A stretch of DNA of 64,000 nucleotides from Mesorhizobium tamadayense (GTDB lineage Bacteria > Pseudomonadota > Alphaproteobacteria > Rhizobiales > Rhizobiaceae), in the NCBI RefSeq assembly GCF_003863365.1, contig NZ_RQXT01000022.1, positions 1 through 64,000 on the forward strand, given 5' to 3'. The notes under the pieces are model-generated. The model was not told the origin of the DNA. It made no database searches and was given only the letters and a program-made list of their open reading frames with translations. The position numbers and the translations under genes were made by a program. Below are positions 9,338 through 17,940 of this stretch, in pieces; position 1 is the stretch's first letter; every line of letters starts with the position of its first letter.

Positions 9338-11065
9338 ATGCGACGGCAATTTCTAACGTCAACGACTGCCCTTGTCCTATTGCTCGGGGCAGGCAATGCC
9401 TATGCCGGAATGGACGAGGCAAAAGCCTTCCTGGACAAGGAAATCGGCCCGCTGTCGACGCTCTCGCGCGCCGACCAGGAAGCTGAAATGCAGTGGTTCA
9501 TCGATGCCGCGAAACCTTTCGCCGGCATGGACATCAAGGTCGTCTCCGAAACCATCGCCACCCATTCATATGAATCGCAGGTGCTGGCGCCGGCCTTTTC
9601 GGCGATCACGGGCATCAAGGTGACGCATGACACCATCCAGGAAGGCGACGTCGTCGAGAAGATCCAGACCCAGATGCAGACCGGCCAGAACCTCTATGAC
9701 GGCTGGGTCAACGACTCCGACCTCATCGGCACGCACTGGCGCTACCAGCAGGTACGCAACCTGACCGACTGGATGGCGGGCGACGGCAAGGATGTCACTA
9801 ACCCGAACCTCGACCTGAAAGACTTTATCGGCACCTCGTTCACGACCGCTCCCGACAAGAAGCTCTACCAGCTTCCCGACCAGCAGTTCGCGAACCTCTA
9901 CTGGTTCCGTTACGACTGGTTCAACGACGAGAAGAACAAGGCGGACTTCAAGGCCAAATACGGCTACGACCTTGGCGTGCCGGTCAACTGGTCGGCCTAT
10001 GAGGACATCGCCGAGTTCTTCACCGGCCGTGAGATCGACGGCAAGAAGGTCTACGGCCATATGGACTACGGCAAGAAGGACCCGTCGCTTGGCTGGCGGT
10101 TCACCGACGCCTGGCTGTCGATGGCCGGCAATGGCGACAAGGGCATCCCGAACGGCCTGCCGGTCGACGAGTGGGGCATCAAGGTCGACGAGAATTCGCG
10201 GCCCGTGGGCTCCTGCACGGCGCGCGGCGGCGACACCAACGGCCCGGCTGCCGTCTACTCGATCCAGAAGTATCTCGACTGGCTGAAGGCCTACGCGCCG
10301 GCGGAAGCACAGGGCATGACCTTCTCCGAATCGGGCCCGGTGCCGGCGCAGGGCGCAGTTGCCCAGCAGATGTTCTGGTATACCGCCTTTACTGCCTCGA
10401 TGGTCGACGCCAGCGCCAAGGCGGTGCTCAACGACGACGGCACGCCGAAGTGGCGCATGGCGCCGTCGCCGCACGGCGTCTACTGGAAGGACGGCATGAA
10501 GCTCGGCTATCAGGACGTCGGCTCCTGGACGCTGATGAAGTCGACACCGACCGACCGCGCCAAGGCCGCATGGCTCTATGCGCAGTTCGTCACGTCGAAG
10601 ACCGTCGACGTGAAGAAGAGCCATGTCGGCCTGACCTTCATCCGCGAGAGCACGATCCACGACAAGAGCTTCACCGAGCGGGCTCCGAAGCTCGGCGGCT
10701 TGATCGAGTTCTACCGCTCGCCGGCGCGCGTGCAGTGGTCGCCGACCGGCACCAACGTGCCGGACTATCCGAAGCTGGCACAGCTTTGGTGGCAGGCTAT
10801 CGGCGATGCGTCGTCGGGCGCCAAGACCGCACAGGAAGCGATGGACTCGCTCTGCGCCGAGCAGGAAAAGGTCATGAGCCGCCTCGAGAAGGCCGGTGTC
10901 CAGGGCGATATCGGCCCGAAGATGGCCGAAGAGCATGACCTCGCCTACTGGAACGCCGACGCGGTCAAGAAGGGCAATCTCGCTCCTCAGCTCAAGATCG
11001 AGAACGAGAAGGAAAAGCCGATCACCATCAACTATGACGAGCTGGTGAAGAGCTGGCAGAAGTAA
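9338..11065 (+). CDS. glpV: Periplasmic glycerol-binding protein of the ABC transporter
   Basis: A 575-residue extracellular solute-binding protein (family 1-like) with a Sec signal peptide MRRQFLTSTTALVLLLGAG ending AYA, cleavage expected near residue 23. It is larger than most sugar-binding proteins, as reported for GlpV-type proteins. The reading frame is open upstream to 9272, but ATG 9338 is preceded by GTGGAGGAAAC and yields the signal peptide. The mature protein would deliver glycerol to GlpP/GlpQ in the periplasm. It is 78 bp downstream of glpU and 92 bp upstream of glpK. Confidence 0.88.
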   Translation: MRRQFLTSTTALVLLLGAGNAYAGMDEAKAFLDKEIGPLSTLSRADQEAEMQWFIDAAKPFAGMDIKVVSETIATHSYESQVLAPAFSAITGIKVTHDTIQEGDVVEKIQTQMQTGQNLYDGWVNDSDLIGTHWRYQQVRNLTDWMAGDGKDVTNPNLDLKDFIGTSFTTAPDKKLYQLPDQQFANLYWFRYDWFNDEKNKADFKAKYGYDLGVPVNWSAYEDIAEFFTGREIDGKKVYGHMDYGKKDPSLGWRFTDAWLSMAGNGDKGIPNGLPVDEWGIKVDENSRPVGSCTARGGDTNGPAAVYSIQKYLDWLKAYAPAEAQGMTFSESGPVPAQGAVAQQMFWYTAFTASMVDASAKAVLNDDGTPKWRMAPSPHGVYWKDGMKLGYQDVGSWTLMKSTPTDRAKAAWLYAQFVTSKTVDVKKSHVGLTFIRESTIHDKSFTERAPKLGGLIEFYRSPARVQWSPTGTNVPDYPKLAQLWWQAIGDASSGAKTAQEAMDSLCAEQEKVMSRLEKAGVQGDIGPKMAEEHDLAYWNADAVKKGNLAPQLKIENEKEKPITINYDELVKSWQK

Positions 11066-11103
11066 CTGCATGACGTGGGCGTGCTCGCCCATGTAGGAAA
11101 TGC

Positions 11104-11130
11104 AGGGGAGGCGGCTTTGCCGTCTCCCCT
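11104..11130. terminator. Strong hairpin between glpV and glpK
   Basis: AGGGGAGGCGG (11104-11114) pairs with CCGTCTCCCCT (11120-11130) over 11 bp with one G-U pair and a 5-nt loop. No U-run follows. It may protect the abundant binding-protein transcript 3' end or partially attenuate reading into glpK. Confidence 0.5.
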
Positions 11131-11157
11131 GTTGCATGAGAAGTGGAGGGACACGGA

Positions 11158-12651
11158 ATGAGCGGTTTTGTGCTGGCCATCGATCAGGGAACGACATCGA
11201 CGCGAGCGATCCTGTTCGACGACAAGATGAAGGTTGCAGGCACGGGCCAGCAGGAATTCACGCAGCATTATCCGGCTTCCGGCTGGGTTGAGCATGACCC
11301 GGAAGATATCTGGTCAAGCGTGGTCGCGACCGTGAAGGCGGCGCTGAAGGCGGCCGGCCGCAAGGCATCCGACGTGGCGGCGATCGGCATCACCAACCAG
11401 CGCGAGACGGTCGTCATCTGGGACAAGGCGACCAGCAAGCCGATCCACAACGCGATCGTCTGGCAGGACAGGCGCACGGCGCCGCTCTGCCAGAAGCTGC
11501 GTAGCCAAGGGCTGGAGAAGAAATTCACCCGCAAGACCGGACTGCTGCTCGATCCCTATTTCTCCGGCACCAAGATCGCCTGGATGCTGGACAAGGTGAA
11601 GGGCGCCAGGAAGCGCGCTGAGAAGGGCGAACTGCTCGCCGGTACGATCGACAGTTTTCTGATCTGGCGGCTGACCGGCGGCAAGGTGCACGCCACCGAT
11701 GCTACGAATGCCTCGCGCACGCTAATCTACAACATCGAGAAGAACGTCTGGGACGACGAGCTGCTGGCCGTCCTGAACATACCGGCCGCGATCCTGCCGC
11801 AGGTGAAGGATTGTGCCGATGATTTCGGCGTCACCGAAAAGAGCCTTTTCGGCGCCGAGATGAAGATCCTTGGGGTCGCCGGCGACCAGCACGCGGCGAC
11901 CATCGGCCAGGCCTGTTTCGAGCCCGGCATGATGAAATCCACCTACGGCACAGGCTGCTTCGCGCTGCTCAACACCGGCGCCGACCTGGTGCGCTCGAAG
12001 AACCGGCTGCTCACCACCATCGCTTACCGGCTCGACGGCAAGACCACCTATGCGCTGGAGGGTTCGATCTTCATCGCGGGCGCGGCCGTGCAGTGGCTGC
12101 GCGACGGCATCAAGGTGATCGGCAAGGCCGAGCAGAGCGGCGCGCTGGCGGCTACCGCCGACCCGGCGCAAGCTGTCTATCTGGTGCCGGCCTTTGTCGG
12201 GCTCGGCGCGCCGCACTGGGATGCCGACGCGCGCGGCGCGATCTTCGGCCTGACCCGCAATTCCGGGCCTGCGGAATTCGCTCGCGCCGCGCTCGAATCC
12301 GTCGCCTTCCAGACGCGCGACCTGCTCGACGCCATGCGCAAGGACTGGAAGGGCGCCTCTGCCAAGACGGTGCTTCGGGTCGACGGCGGCATGGTGGCGT
12401 CCGATTGGACCATGCAGCGTCTCGCCGATATCCTCGACGCGCCGGTCGACCGACCGACGATCCTGGAGACGACGGCGCTGGGCGCCGCCTGGCTTGCCGG
12501 TTCGAAGGCCGGCGTCTGGCCGAAAGCGAAGGAGTTCGCCAAAACCTGGGCGCTCGATAAGCGCTTCAAACCGGAGTTGGATGCAGCCACCCGCTCGGCG
12601 AAGCTCGCGGGCTGGCGCGATGCCGTGCGCAGGACCTTAAGCACACCGTAG
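11158..12651 (+). CDS. glpK: Glycerol kinase
   Basis: The 497-residue FGGY-family kinase phosphorylates glycerol to glycerol-3-phosphate using ATP, trapping the imported substrate in the cytosol. Visible hallmarks are AIDQGTTSTRAILFD (phosphate 1 motif, near residues 7-21), NQRETVVIWDK, the FGGY signature region with YGTGCFALLNTG, and the C-terminal DGGMVASDWTMQRLADIL. Length matches E. coli GlpK (502). ATG 11158 follows GTGGAGGGACACGGA; an in-frame ATG at 11143 lacks a comparable site. It closes the glp block, 92 bp after glpV. Confidence 0.95.
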   Translation: MSGFVLAIDQGTTSTRAILFDDKMKVAGTGQQEFTQHYPASGWVEHDPEDIWSSVVATVKAALKAAGRKASDVAAIGITNQRETVVIWDKATSKPIHNAIVWQDRRTAPLCQKLRSQGLEKKFTRKTGLLLDPYFSGTKIAWMLDKVKGARKRAEKGELLAGTIDSFLIWRLTGGKVHATDATNASRTLIYNIEKNVWDDELLAVLNIPAAILPQVKDCADDFGVTEKSLFGAEMKILGVAGDQHAATIGQACFEPGMMKSTYGTGCFALLNTGADLVRSKNRLLTTIAYRLDGKTTYALEGSIFIAGAAVQWLRDGIKVIGKAEQSGALAATADPAQAVYLVPAFVGLGAPHWDADARGAIFGLTRNSGPAEFARAALESVAFQTRDLLDAMRKDWKGASAKTVLRVDGGMVASDWTMQRLADILDAPVDRPTILETTALGAAWLAGSKAGVWPKAKEFAKTWALDKRFKPELDAATRSAKLAGWRDAVRRTLSTP

Positions 12652-12678
12652 CTGATGTAGTCTCAGAAGAGCGAAGAA

Positions 12679-12704
12679 AGCCCGCGCCGTTGCCGGCGCG
12701 GGCT
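12679..12704. terminator. Bidirectional terminator between glpK and the BA14K gene
   Basis: AGCCCGCGCC (12679-12688) pairs perfectly with GGCGCGGGCT (12695-12704). The hairpin lies between two convergent genes; on the minus strand it is followed by CTTTCTTCGCTCTTCT, a moderately T-rich tail. Confidence 0.65.
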
Positions 12705-12729
12705 CTCTCAGCCTTCCGTGTCCGATCCG

Positions 12730-13188
12730 TCAGTAGGGCGAAACGCACTCCCGACGCGGGCCGTAGCTCGGCTGGAAGGTGTTGTCATACTCGCGGTAGG
12801 ACCTGTAGTGATCGTAGCACCACTGCACGTGGGCATCGCCGCGAGCGACACGGTTCCGGTTATTAATGATCGCGCCGGTGATCAGCGCGCCGGTGGCAAA
12901 GGCAGCCAGCGGAAACCAGTAGTCGCCGTGACGGCGATAGCCGCGATGATATTCGCGGTAGCCGCGATGGCCGCGCCAGTACACGGCGCCGTTGCGCGAA
13001 TACATGCCTTCACGGGAGCGATTGAAACCACGGCGCTTCCGCCAGTCCTGGTATTGCACGGTCTGGATATTCGAGAGGTCCTGGCCCTGCGGCACATAGT
13101 TCGGCTGGGCGTTGACGGGCACGATCTCTGCCGCTGCGAACGAAGCCGATAGCACGGTTGCCAACAGACCCGATGCGATCTTGTTCAT
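12730..13188 (-). CDS. BA14K-family secreted/lectin-like small protein
   Basis: The 152-residue protein has a signal peptide (MNKIASGLLATVLSASFAAA), an Arg/Tyr/Gly-rich middle and a C-terminal region HVQWCYDHYRSYREYDNTF followed by a short Pro/Arg stretch ending CVSPY. That ending, with its two cysteines and the pattern WCxxxYRSY, is the BA14K signature, first described for a Brucella immunoreactive protein with lectin-like activity. A hydrophobic stretch FPLAAFATGALITGAII precedes it. ATG 13188 follows AAGGAGAAGATC. The role is likely in the envelope; the exact function is not established. Confidence 0.82.
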   Translation of the reverse strand: MNKIASGLLATVLSASFAAAEIVPVNAQPNYVPQGQDLSNIQTVQYQDWRKRRGFNRSREGMYSRNGAVYWRGHRGYREYHRGYRRHGDYWFPLAAFATGALITGAIINNRNRVARGDAHVQWCYDHYRSYREYDNTFQPSYGPRRECVSPY

Positions 13189-13598
13189 GATCTTCTCCTT
13201 GAAGGGTTGGTTGCCGTCCTTTGTGGGAGGAAAAACGGGCAGCGGTTGCAATTGTTCCGCCAAAACGCCAAGCCGCCGTTCAAGTCATCCTGCCGGATCC
13301 CGCCCAATGGCGCGCGGCGGGTCTGGGTAATAACATGCATTGAAAACAAGTACTTAAAGTCAGTTGTATGAAGCTAAATCAACGCGACGCACGCGACCGA
13401 AGCCTCTCCTTCCGATCTTGCCGTGGGGCCATTTTTTCGGTTCCTGGCGTAGAACTGCTCGGCCTTTCCTGGAAGGGTTCGAAGGGACCTCGAGGTCGCG
13501 AAAAAGCAGGATTTGCAGGCCAGTTTTTTCCGGTTGACCGGTCGCGGCACTCTCCCTATGTTCCGCGCACTTTCAAGGGCGGCGTTTTGGGCCCGCGG
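13189..13598. other. Gap without a convincing gene between the BA14K gene and tRNA-Lys
   Basis: The 410 bp hold the BA14K leader and promoter region and the tRNA promoter. An AT-richer segment at 13330-13385 is the best place for a promoter, but I find no clean -35/-10 pair. A short open frame running into the tRNA is not credible as a gene. Confidence 0.5.
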
Positions 13599-13674
13599 GA
13601 GCGCGTAGCTCAGCCGGTAGAGCAACTGACTTTTAATCAGTAGGTCATGGGTTCGAATCCCATCGCGCTCACCA
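13599..13674 (+). tRNA. tRNA-Lys (anticodon TTT)
   Basis: The acceptor stem GAGCGCG (13599-13605) pairs with CGCGCTC (13664-13670), followed by A and an encoded CCA (13672-13674). The D arm is GCTC/GAGC, the anticodon stem ACTGA/TCAGT encloses loop CTTTTAA with anticodon TTT, and the T arm is ATGGG-TTCGAAT-CCCAT. All four arms form without mismatch. Total length is 76 nt. Confidence 0.97.
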
Positions 13675-13905
13675 AAATTTCACTGAAACATCAATTGCTT
13701 AGCGTTTCAATCTCTGGCGCAGAGGCGGAACTTTTGCGACCCGTGCGACTTTGAAAGGTCGCACGGGCTGTTCGCTTGATGGTCCTGTTCGCCCAAGTCG
13801 CCAAGCGCTCCCGCTCGGGGAGGCCGGCTTGCACAGGCAGAACGGTTGCGCAATGCTGCCGGCGGGGAATGGTGTTCGTGATGTCGATTCTGTGGAAGCA
13901 CCACT

Positions 13906-14445
13906 ATGTTCGTTGACTACTACGAACTTCTTGAAATCAGCCCGAACGCGAATTCGGAAACGATTGAGCGGATATTTCGTTATTTTGCTATGCGCTACCA
14001 TCCCGACAATCGGGACACCGGCAATGAATCACGCTTCAGCGAAATCGTGGAAGCCCATAATACGCTCAAAGATCCGGTCAAACGCGCCCAGTACGATGTC
14101 CAGTATAAACACCATTTGAGCCTTCGCCGCGAGTTGAGCGAGGAAGCCAGCGACGCCAAAGGGCTTGAACGGGACGTTGTCATTCAGGCCAAGCTGCTGT
14201 CGCTCCTTTATGTAAAACGTCGACAAGACGTCAACAATCCCGGCATCGGCGATGAAGAGCTCGAACGCCTGTCGGGCTGCCCGCGTGAGCATCTGGAGTT
14301 TCATCTCTGGTATCTGAAGGCAAAGGGCTGGATAGCAAGGATCGAAAACGGAATGTTCGCCATCACCGTGGACGGTATCGATCGCGCCAATTCCGAACAT
14401 CGTCGAGACGTTTCCGTGACGAGGCTGCTGGACCATACGAAGTGA
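13906..14445 (+). CDS. J-domain protein with unknown C-terminal domain
   Basis: A 179-residue protein beginning with a J domain: YYELLEISPNANSETIERIF, then MRYHPDNRD with the intact HPD at residues 32-34, and VEAHNTLKDPVKRAQYD. This should stimulate the ATPase of an Hsp70 such as DnaK. Residues about 95-175 look like a small winged-helix-type domain (EELERLSGCPREHLEFHLWY, GWIARIENGMFAITVDGID), which could bind nucleic acid or a partner. There is no G/F or zinc-finger region, so it is not DnaJ or CbpA. It lies 231 bp after tRNA-Lys with no operon partners. The client is unknown. Confidence 0.8.
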   Translation: MFVDYYELLEISPNANSETIERIFRYFAMRYHPDNRDTGNESRFSEIVEAHNTLKDPVKRAQYDVQYKHHLSLRRELSEEASDAKGLERDVVIQAKLLSLLYVKRRQDVNNPGIGDEELERLSGCPREHLEFHLWYLKAKGWIARIENGMFAITVDGIDRANSEHRRDVSVTRLLDHTK

Positions 14446-14595
14446 GGGGCATCCGCGAAAGCTCCTCGGCCGCCGGCCGACTACATTAGCAATCGCTTGT
14501 TCTTGGGTCGACCCGGGACCATGGTTGGCTTAGGGCAGGGCAATCCGGTGGCCCGGCATAACCGGCGGCCCGCACAATGCCCGCTGGAGACAGGC

Positions 14596-14796
14596 ATGTG
14601 GCATCCAAGGGAGGGCAAATTGCCCGAGAAAAAGGTGATCGCGGTCAAGGACTGGACCTGCGCCATGAGTGACGAGCTTGGCCGCGTGGCCCTCACGGTC
14701 AACCCTACCGACGGCGAGCCGGTCCTGGTCCTGATGACCATCTTTCAGGCAGCAAAGATGTGGCGCGAGCTACAGTCGCCAAAGCGGGTGCAGTGA
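14596..14796 (+). CDS. Small hypothetical protein
   Basis: A 66-residue frame beginning MWHPREGKLPEKK, with ATG 14596 preceded by CTGGAGACAGGC, a reasonable Shine-Dalgarno. The frame stays open upstream to a TTG at 14497, giving 99 residues, but that extension is Arg/Pro/Gly-rich and unlike protein. The core (KVIAVKDWTCAMSDELGRVA then LTVNPTDGEPVLVLMT) has a plausible amino acid balance. No family recognised and no operon partner; it may not be expressed. Confidence 0.35.
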   Translation: MWHPREGKLPEKKVIAVKDWTCAMSDELGRVALTVNPTDGEPVLVLMTIFQAAKMWRELQSPKRVQ

Positions 14797-14904
14797 TCGT
14801 CCAGCGAGGCGTTGAAGCCTTCGGGCGAACTCAGAACGCCGGCCCAACCTTGTGACCTGGCTGGGTGATGGTTAAGGTCGATCTTCCCGAAGGAGATCTC
14901 GACC

Positions 14905-16047
14905 ATGGCACTTGACCTTTCGGTAGATGTTTCAGCCCCCAAAGCGGCGACACCCGGCAAATATCTCTTCGGCCCGGTCACCGACTTCCTCATGCTCGGC
15001 GGCAGCGCGCTTCTGATCCTGCCAGTCCTGTTCCTGGTGCCGCTCGAGTATGAAGGCTTGGTGGCCGCGACGATGGTCGTGGTGGCGTATCTGGTCAACT
15101 ATCCCCACTTTGCCCATTCATACCAGATCTTCTACCGCAATTTCGCGCGCAAGGTGAGCGGGAACGGATACGACAGGAGCCTCCAGCTTCGCTACGTTTT
15201 TGCTGGCATCGTCGTTCCCTTGGTCATGGGCGCGTTCTTTGCTTATGGCGCCGCCACGGCGAACACCCGGCTGCTCGGATATGCGGCCAACGCCATGTTT
15301 TTCTTCGTGGGCTGGCACTACGTCAAGCAGGGCTACGGCATGCTGATGGTGGACGCCGTCCTGAAGCGCAAATTCTTCGACGACCGGGACAAGAAAGTGC
15401 TGCTGGTCAACAGCTATGTCGTGTGGATCCTGGCATGGCTGTTGACGAACACGGCAGTGACGAAGGGGAAATATTACGGCCTGGAATACTACACATTCGC
15501 GGCCCCTTCCTGGATCGCCCACATTGCCCTGCTGGCAGCCGTTGCCTCGACGGCGGCCGCGGTTCTGATGCTGATCAACCGCTGGCGAAGGAACGGCGGC
15601 GCCCTGCCGTATAACGGCATCGTGGCCTATGTCGCGTCGCTCTATCTCTGGATCCTGATTGCGAGGATAAACCCGCTATGGCTGCTTGTGGTGCCGGCGC
15701 TCCACTCGCTGCAATATCTGGCGGTGGTCTGGCGCTACCAGACCAATGTCGAGCGCGACAGTCAGGATGCGGCCAGGGATCCGCAACCGAAGATCCTGTC
15801 CCCTCTGGGCCCTCTCTACAGACTTCGGGTTTTAGGCTTTATCGTTGGCGGGGCGGCTCTGGGATATCTCGGCTTCTGGCTGATCCCGTTCGTGCTGACC
15901 GCCCTGATCCCCTACGACAGGCAGGTCCTCGGCTCGTCGCTGTTCTTCTTCATCGTGCTGATCTTCATCAACGTGCACCACTATTTCCTGGACAATGTGA
16001 TGTGGCGCCGCGGCAACCCGGAGGTGTCCAGATATCTGTTTCGCTAA
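14905..16047 (+). CDS. Polytopic membrane protein with conserved-looking histidines
   Basis: A 380-residue protein with about nine to ten hydrophobic segments. Histidines cluster at membrane borders: NYPHFAHSY (His68, His71), GWHYVKQGYG (His138), ALHSLQYLAVVWRYQ (His267) and NVHHYFLDNVMWR (His358, His359). This spacing recalls metal-binding membrane oxygenases or desaturases, and short HHxxxDxxxW motifs occur in uncharacterised bacterial membrane proteins, but I do not recognise a named family. ATG 14905 follows GAAGGAGATCTCGACC. The stop codon TAA (16045-16047) is the first triplet of a dispersed palindromic repeat. It is isolated from dprA, which is convergent. Confidence 0.7.
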   Translation: MALDLSVDVSAPKAATPGKYLFGPVTDFLMLGGSALLILPVLFLVPLEYEGLVAATMVVVAYLVNYPHFAHSYQIFYRNFARKVSGNGYDRSLQLRYVFAGIVVPLVMGAFFAYGAATANTRLLGYAANAMFFFVGWHYVKQGYGMLMVDAVLKRKFFDDRDKKVLLVNSYVVWILAWLLTNTAVTKGKYYGLEYYTFAAPSWIAHIALLAAVASTAAAVLMLINRWRRNGGALPYNGIVAYVASLYLWILIARINPLWLLVVPALHSLQYLAVVWRYQTNVERDSQDAARDPQPKILSPLGPLYRLRVLGFIVGGAALGYLGFWLIPFVLTALIPYDRQVLGSSLFFFIVLIFINVHHYFLDNVMWRRGNPEVSRYLFR

Positions 16048-16151
16048 AGCAGGTCGCGTGAAAAAGGATTCACGCGACCTGCTTTAGGTCTTTGATTTTA
16101 AGCATGTCTTTGTCCCGAAACCGCTGCACACTTTCGGGAGACATGCTTTAA
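16045..16151. repeat. Dispersed two-hairpin intergenic repeat, copy 1
   Basis: First palindrome: TAAAGCAGGTCGCGTGAA (16045-16062) pairs perfectly with TTCACGCGACCTGCTTTA (16069-16086). Second: AAGCATGTCT and CCCGAAA pair with TTTCGGG and AGACATGCTT within 16100-16151. Copies 2 and 3 lie at 37015 and 39072. The architecture resembles the rhizobial intergenic mosaic elements. This copy also supplies the stop codon of the preceding gene and may act as its terminator. Confidence 0.85.
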
Positions 16152-16179
16152 CGCTGAAACGGCGGGTCAGCGCGCCAGT

Positions 16180-17303
16180 TCAGGCAACGAGCGACACATT
16201 ACCGCCGGCGTGGCGCTCCAGCCGGCCAGCGAGGTCGAGTTCCAGGAGCACCATCGCGATCTGCGCGGCGCTCAGGCCCGTGTGGCGGATGATCTCGTCC
16301 ACGCCGACGGGTGTCGGCCCGAGAGCTTCCAGCACGTCGGCGCGCTCGTTCTCGCCAGGCGGCGGCAATGCCGACAGGTCCGGCGCCTCGGCGAGCGGCG
16401 CGGTTCTTGGCGGGCGGGTGCCGGCAAGCGGCGCCAGCGCGCTCAAGATGTCGGCCGCTTCGGTGACGAGCGTGGCGCCGTCCTTCAGCAGGCCGTTGGA
16501 GCCGGCGGCGCGCGGGTCGAGCGGCGAGCCGGGCACCGCGAAAACCAGCCTGCCCATCTCGCCGGCCAGCCTGGCGCTGATCAGCGAGCCGGAGCGCTGC
16601 GCCGCCTCGACGACGACCAGGCCCAGCGCCATGCCGGCAACCAGCCGGTTGCGGCGCGGAAAATCCTGCGCGCGCGGCTGCCAGCCGAACGGCATTTCCG
16701 AGACGATGGCGCCGCCGCGCTCGGCGATCTCGTCGCAAAGACCGGCATTTCCGGCGGGTAGGGGACATCGAGGCCGCCGGCCAGCACGCCGACCGTGCCG
16801 GTCGAAAGACTGCCCTGATGCGCCGCGGTGTCGATGCCGCGCGCCAAGCCCGACACGACGGCGTAACCGTCTCGGCCGAGGTCCGCCGCCAGCATGCGCG
16901 CCAGCTTGATGCCGGCGAGCGAGGCGTTGCGGGCGCCGACAATCGCCACCGCGGGCAAGCGAAACACCGCGCCTTCACCCTTGACCGCGAGCAGCGGCGG
17001 CGGGTTGTCCATGGTCTTCAGCAAGCCCGGATAATCGGCCTCGCCGATGCCGACGAAGCGGGCGCCGGCGCGGCGGGCGGCTTCCACCTCCGCCTCCGCT
17101 TCTGCGATGGAGGGGATACGGACAATGCGGTTGGCGCCTCCCGAAATCACAAGCTCGGGCAGCATTTCGAGCGCGGCTTCGGCCGAGCCGAAGCGGTTGA
17201 TCAGCTCGCGAAAAGAGGCAGGGCCGACATTCGGCGTGCGGATCAGGCGGAGCCAGGCAAGCCGCTGCCGGTCGCTGAGGCGCGGGCCGGCAGGCCCGCT
17301 CAT
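16180..17303 (-). pseudogene. dprA: DNA processing protein DprA, interrupted by a -1 frameshift
   Basis: The first 184 or so codons (from ATG 17303) encode a helical N-terminal domain and the Rossmann fold with VAIVGARNASLAGIKLARML and VVSGLARGIDTAAHQGSL, ending properly at GGLDVPYPPE. There the frame is lost. Restoring one base in the AAA run (plus strand TTT 16748-16750) would give PPENAGLCDEIAERGG and run on into the second frame, which encodes SEMPFGWQPRAQDFPRRNR and NRLVAGMALGLVVVEAAQRSGSL (given here in two overlapping pieces) and the C-terminal winged helix to 16180. The reconstructed length of about 374 residues fits DprA, which loads RecA on incoming single-stranded DNA. As read, the product is truncated; a sequencing error cannot be excluded. 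The start overlaps the end of plsY by 4 bp. Confidence 0.85.
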
Positions 17304-17881
17304 TCCTTCGCCCCGATCTTGCCCTCGGTGCCGGCGAGCAGGCGCTGGATGTTGGCGCGATGCTTGATGAAGACGATCAGGCTCATCAGCGCGAACAGGC
17401 CGGCGATCTCCGGCGTGCTGACGAAATAGAGCGCGATCGGCACGACGACCGCCGCTGTCAGCGCCGCGAGCGAGGAGTAGCGGAACAAGAAGGCCATGGC
17501 GAGCCAGACTACGGCGAAGACAAGCATGCCTAGCCAGGCAAGACCGAGCAGCACACCGAGATAGGTGGCGACGCCCTTGCCGCCCTTGAAGCCGAGCCAG
17601 ACCGGGAAAAGATGGCCGAGGAAAGCGCCGAAGCCGGCGACCAGCGCGAGCTCAGGCGCGAAATGGCCTGCGACCAGCACCGCGGCGGTGCCCTTCAGCG
17701 CATCGAGCAGCAGCGTCGCGGCGGCGAGCCCCTTATTGCCGGTGCGCAAAACATTGGTGGCGCCGATGTTGCCGGAGCCGATGTTGCGCACATCGCCAAG
17801 GCCCGCCGCGCGCGTTATCAGCAGGCCGAACGGGATCGAGCCGAGCAGATAGCCGAACAGCAAAGACAGGACGTAGCTCAT
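17300..17881 (-). CDS. plsY: Acyl-phosphate:glycerol-3-phosphate acyltransferase PlsY
   Basis: A 193-residue inner-membrane protein with about five membrane segments. It makes lysophosphatidic acid from acyl phosphate and glycerol-3-phosphate, the first acylation of phospholipid synthesis. The three PlsY motifs are present: LLGSIPFGLLI with GSGNIGATNVLR, GHLFPVWLGFKGGKGVAT in the second loop, and the late FALMSLIVFIKHRANIQRLL region. Length matches the family (about 195-215). It lies in a minus-strand run pyrB-pyrC'-plsY-dprA, overlapping dprA by 4 bp. Confidence 0.93.
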   Translation of the reverse strand: MSYVLSLLFGYLLGSIPFGLLITRAAGLGDVRNIGSGNIGATNVLRTGNKGLAAATLLLDALKGTAAVLVAGHFAPELALVAGFGAFLGHLFPVWLGFKGGKGVATYLGVLLGLAWLGMLVFAVVWLAMAFLFRYSSLAALTAAVVVPIALYFVSTPEIAGLFALMSLIVFIKHRANIQRLLAGTEGKIGAKE

Positions 17882-17940
17882 TGTTTCCCCCGCTTTTTTC
17901 TCCGGCCGGATCGGTTATGGCGTCCGGTTTTTTCGTGCCA

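Noticed and set aside
9566..11197. Long open frame antisense to glpV
   Set aside because: It is a GC-rich shadow of a strong coding frame: Arg/Asp/His-rich translation, no domain, no ribosome site, and glpV on the other strand is complete with signal peptide.
13368..13643. Open frame running into tRNA-Lys
   Set aside because: It overlaps the tRNA gene and its translation has no family features; the tRNA is certain.
13599..13674. tRNA-Lys as a phage or island attachment site
   Set aside because: I found no repeat of the tRNA 3' end downstream and no integrase gene nearby, so an integration event is not supported.
16748..16750. Programmed frameshift in dprA
   Set aside because: There is no slippery heptamer at the site, only an AAA triplet, and DprA genes are not known to me to use frameshifting; loss of one base is simpler.
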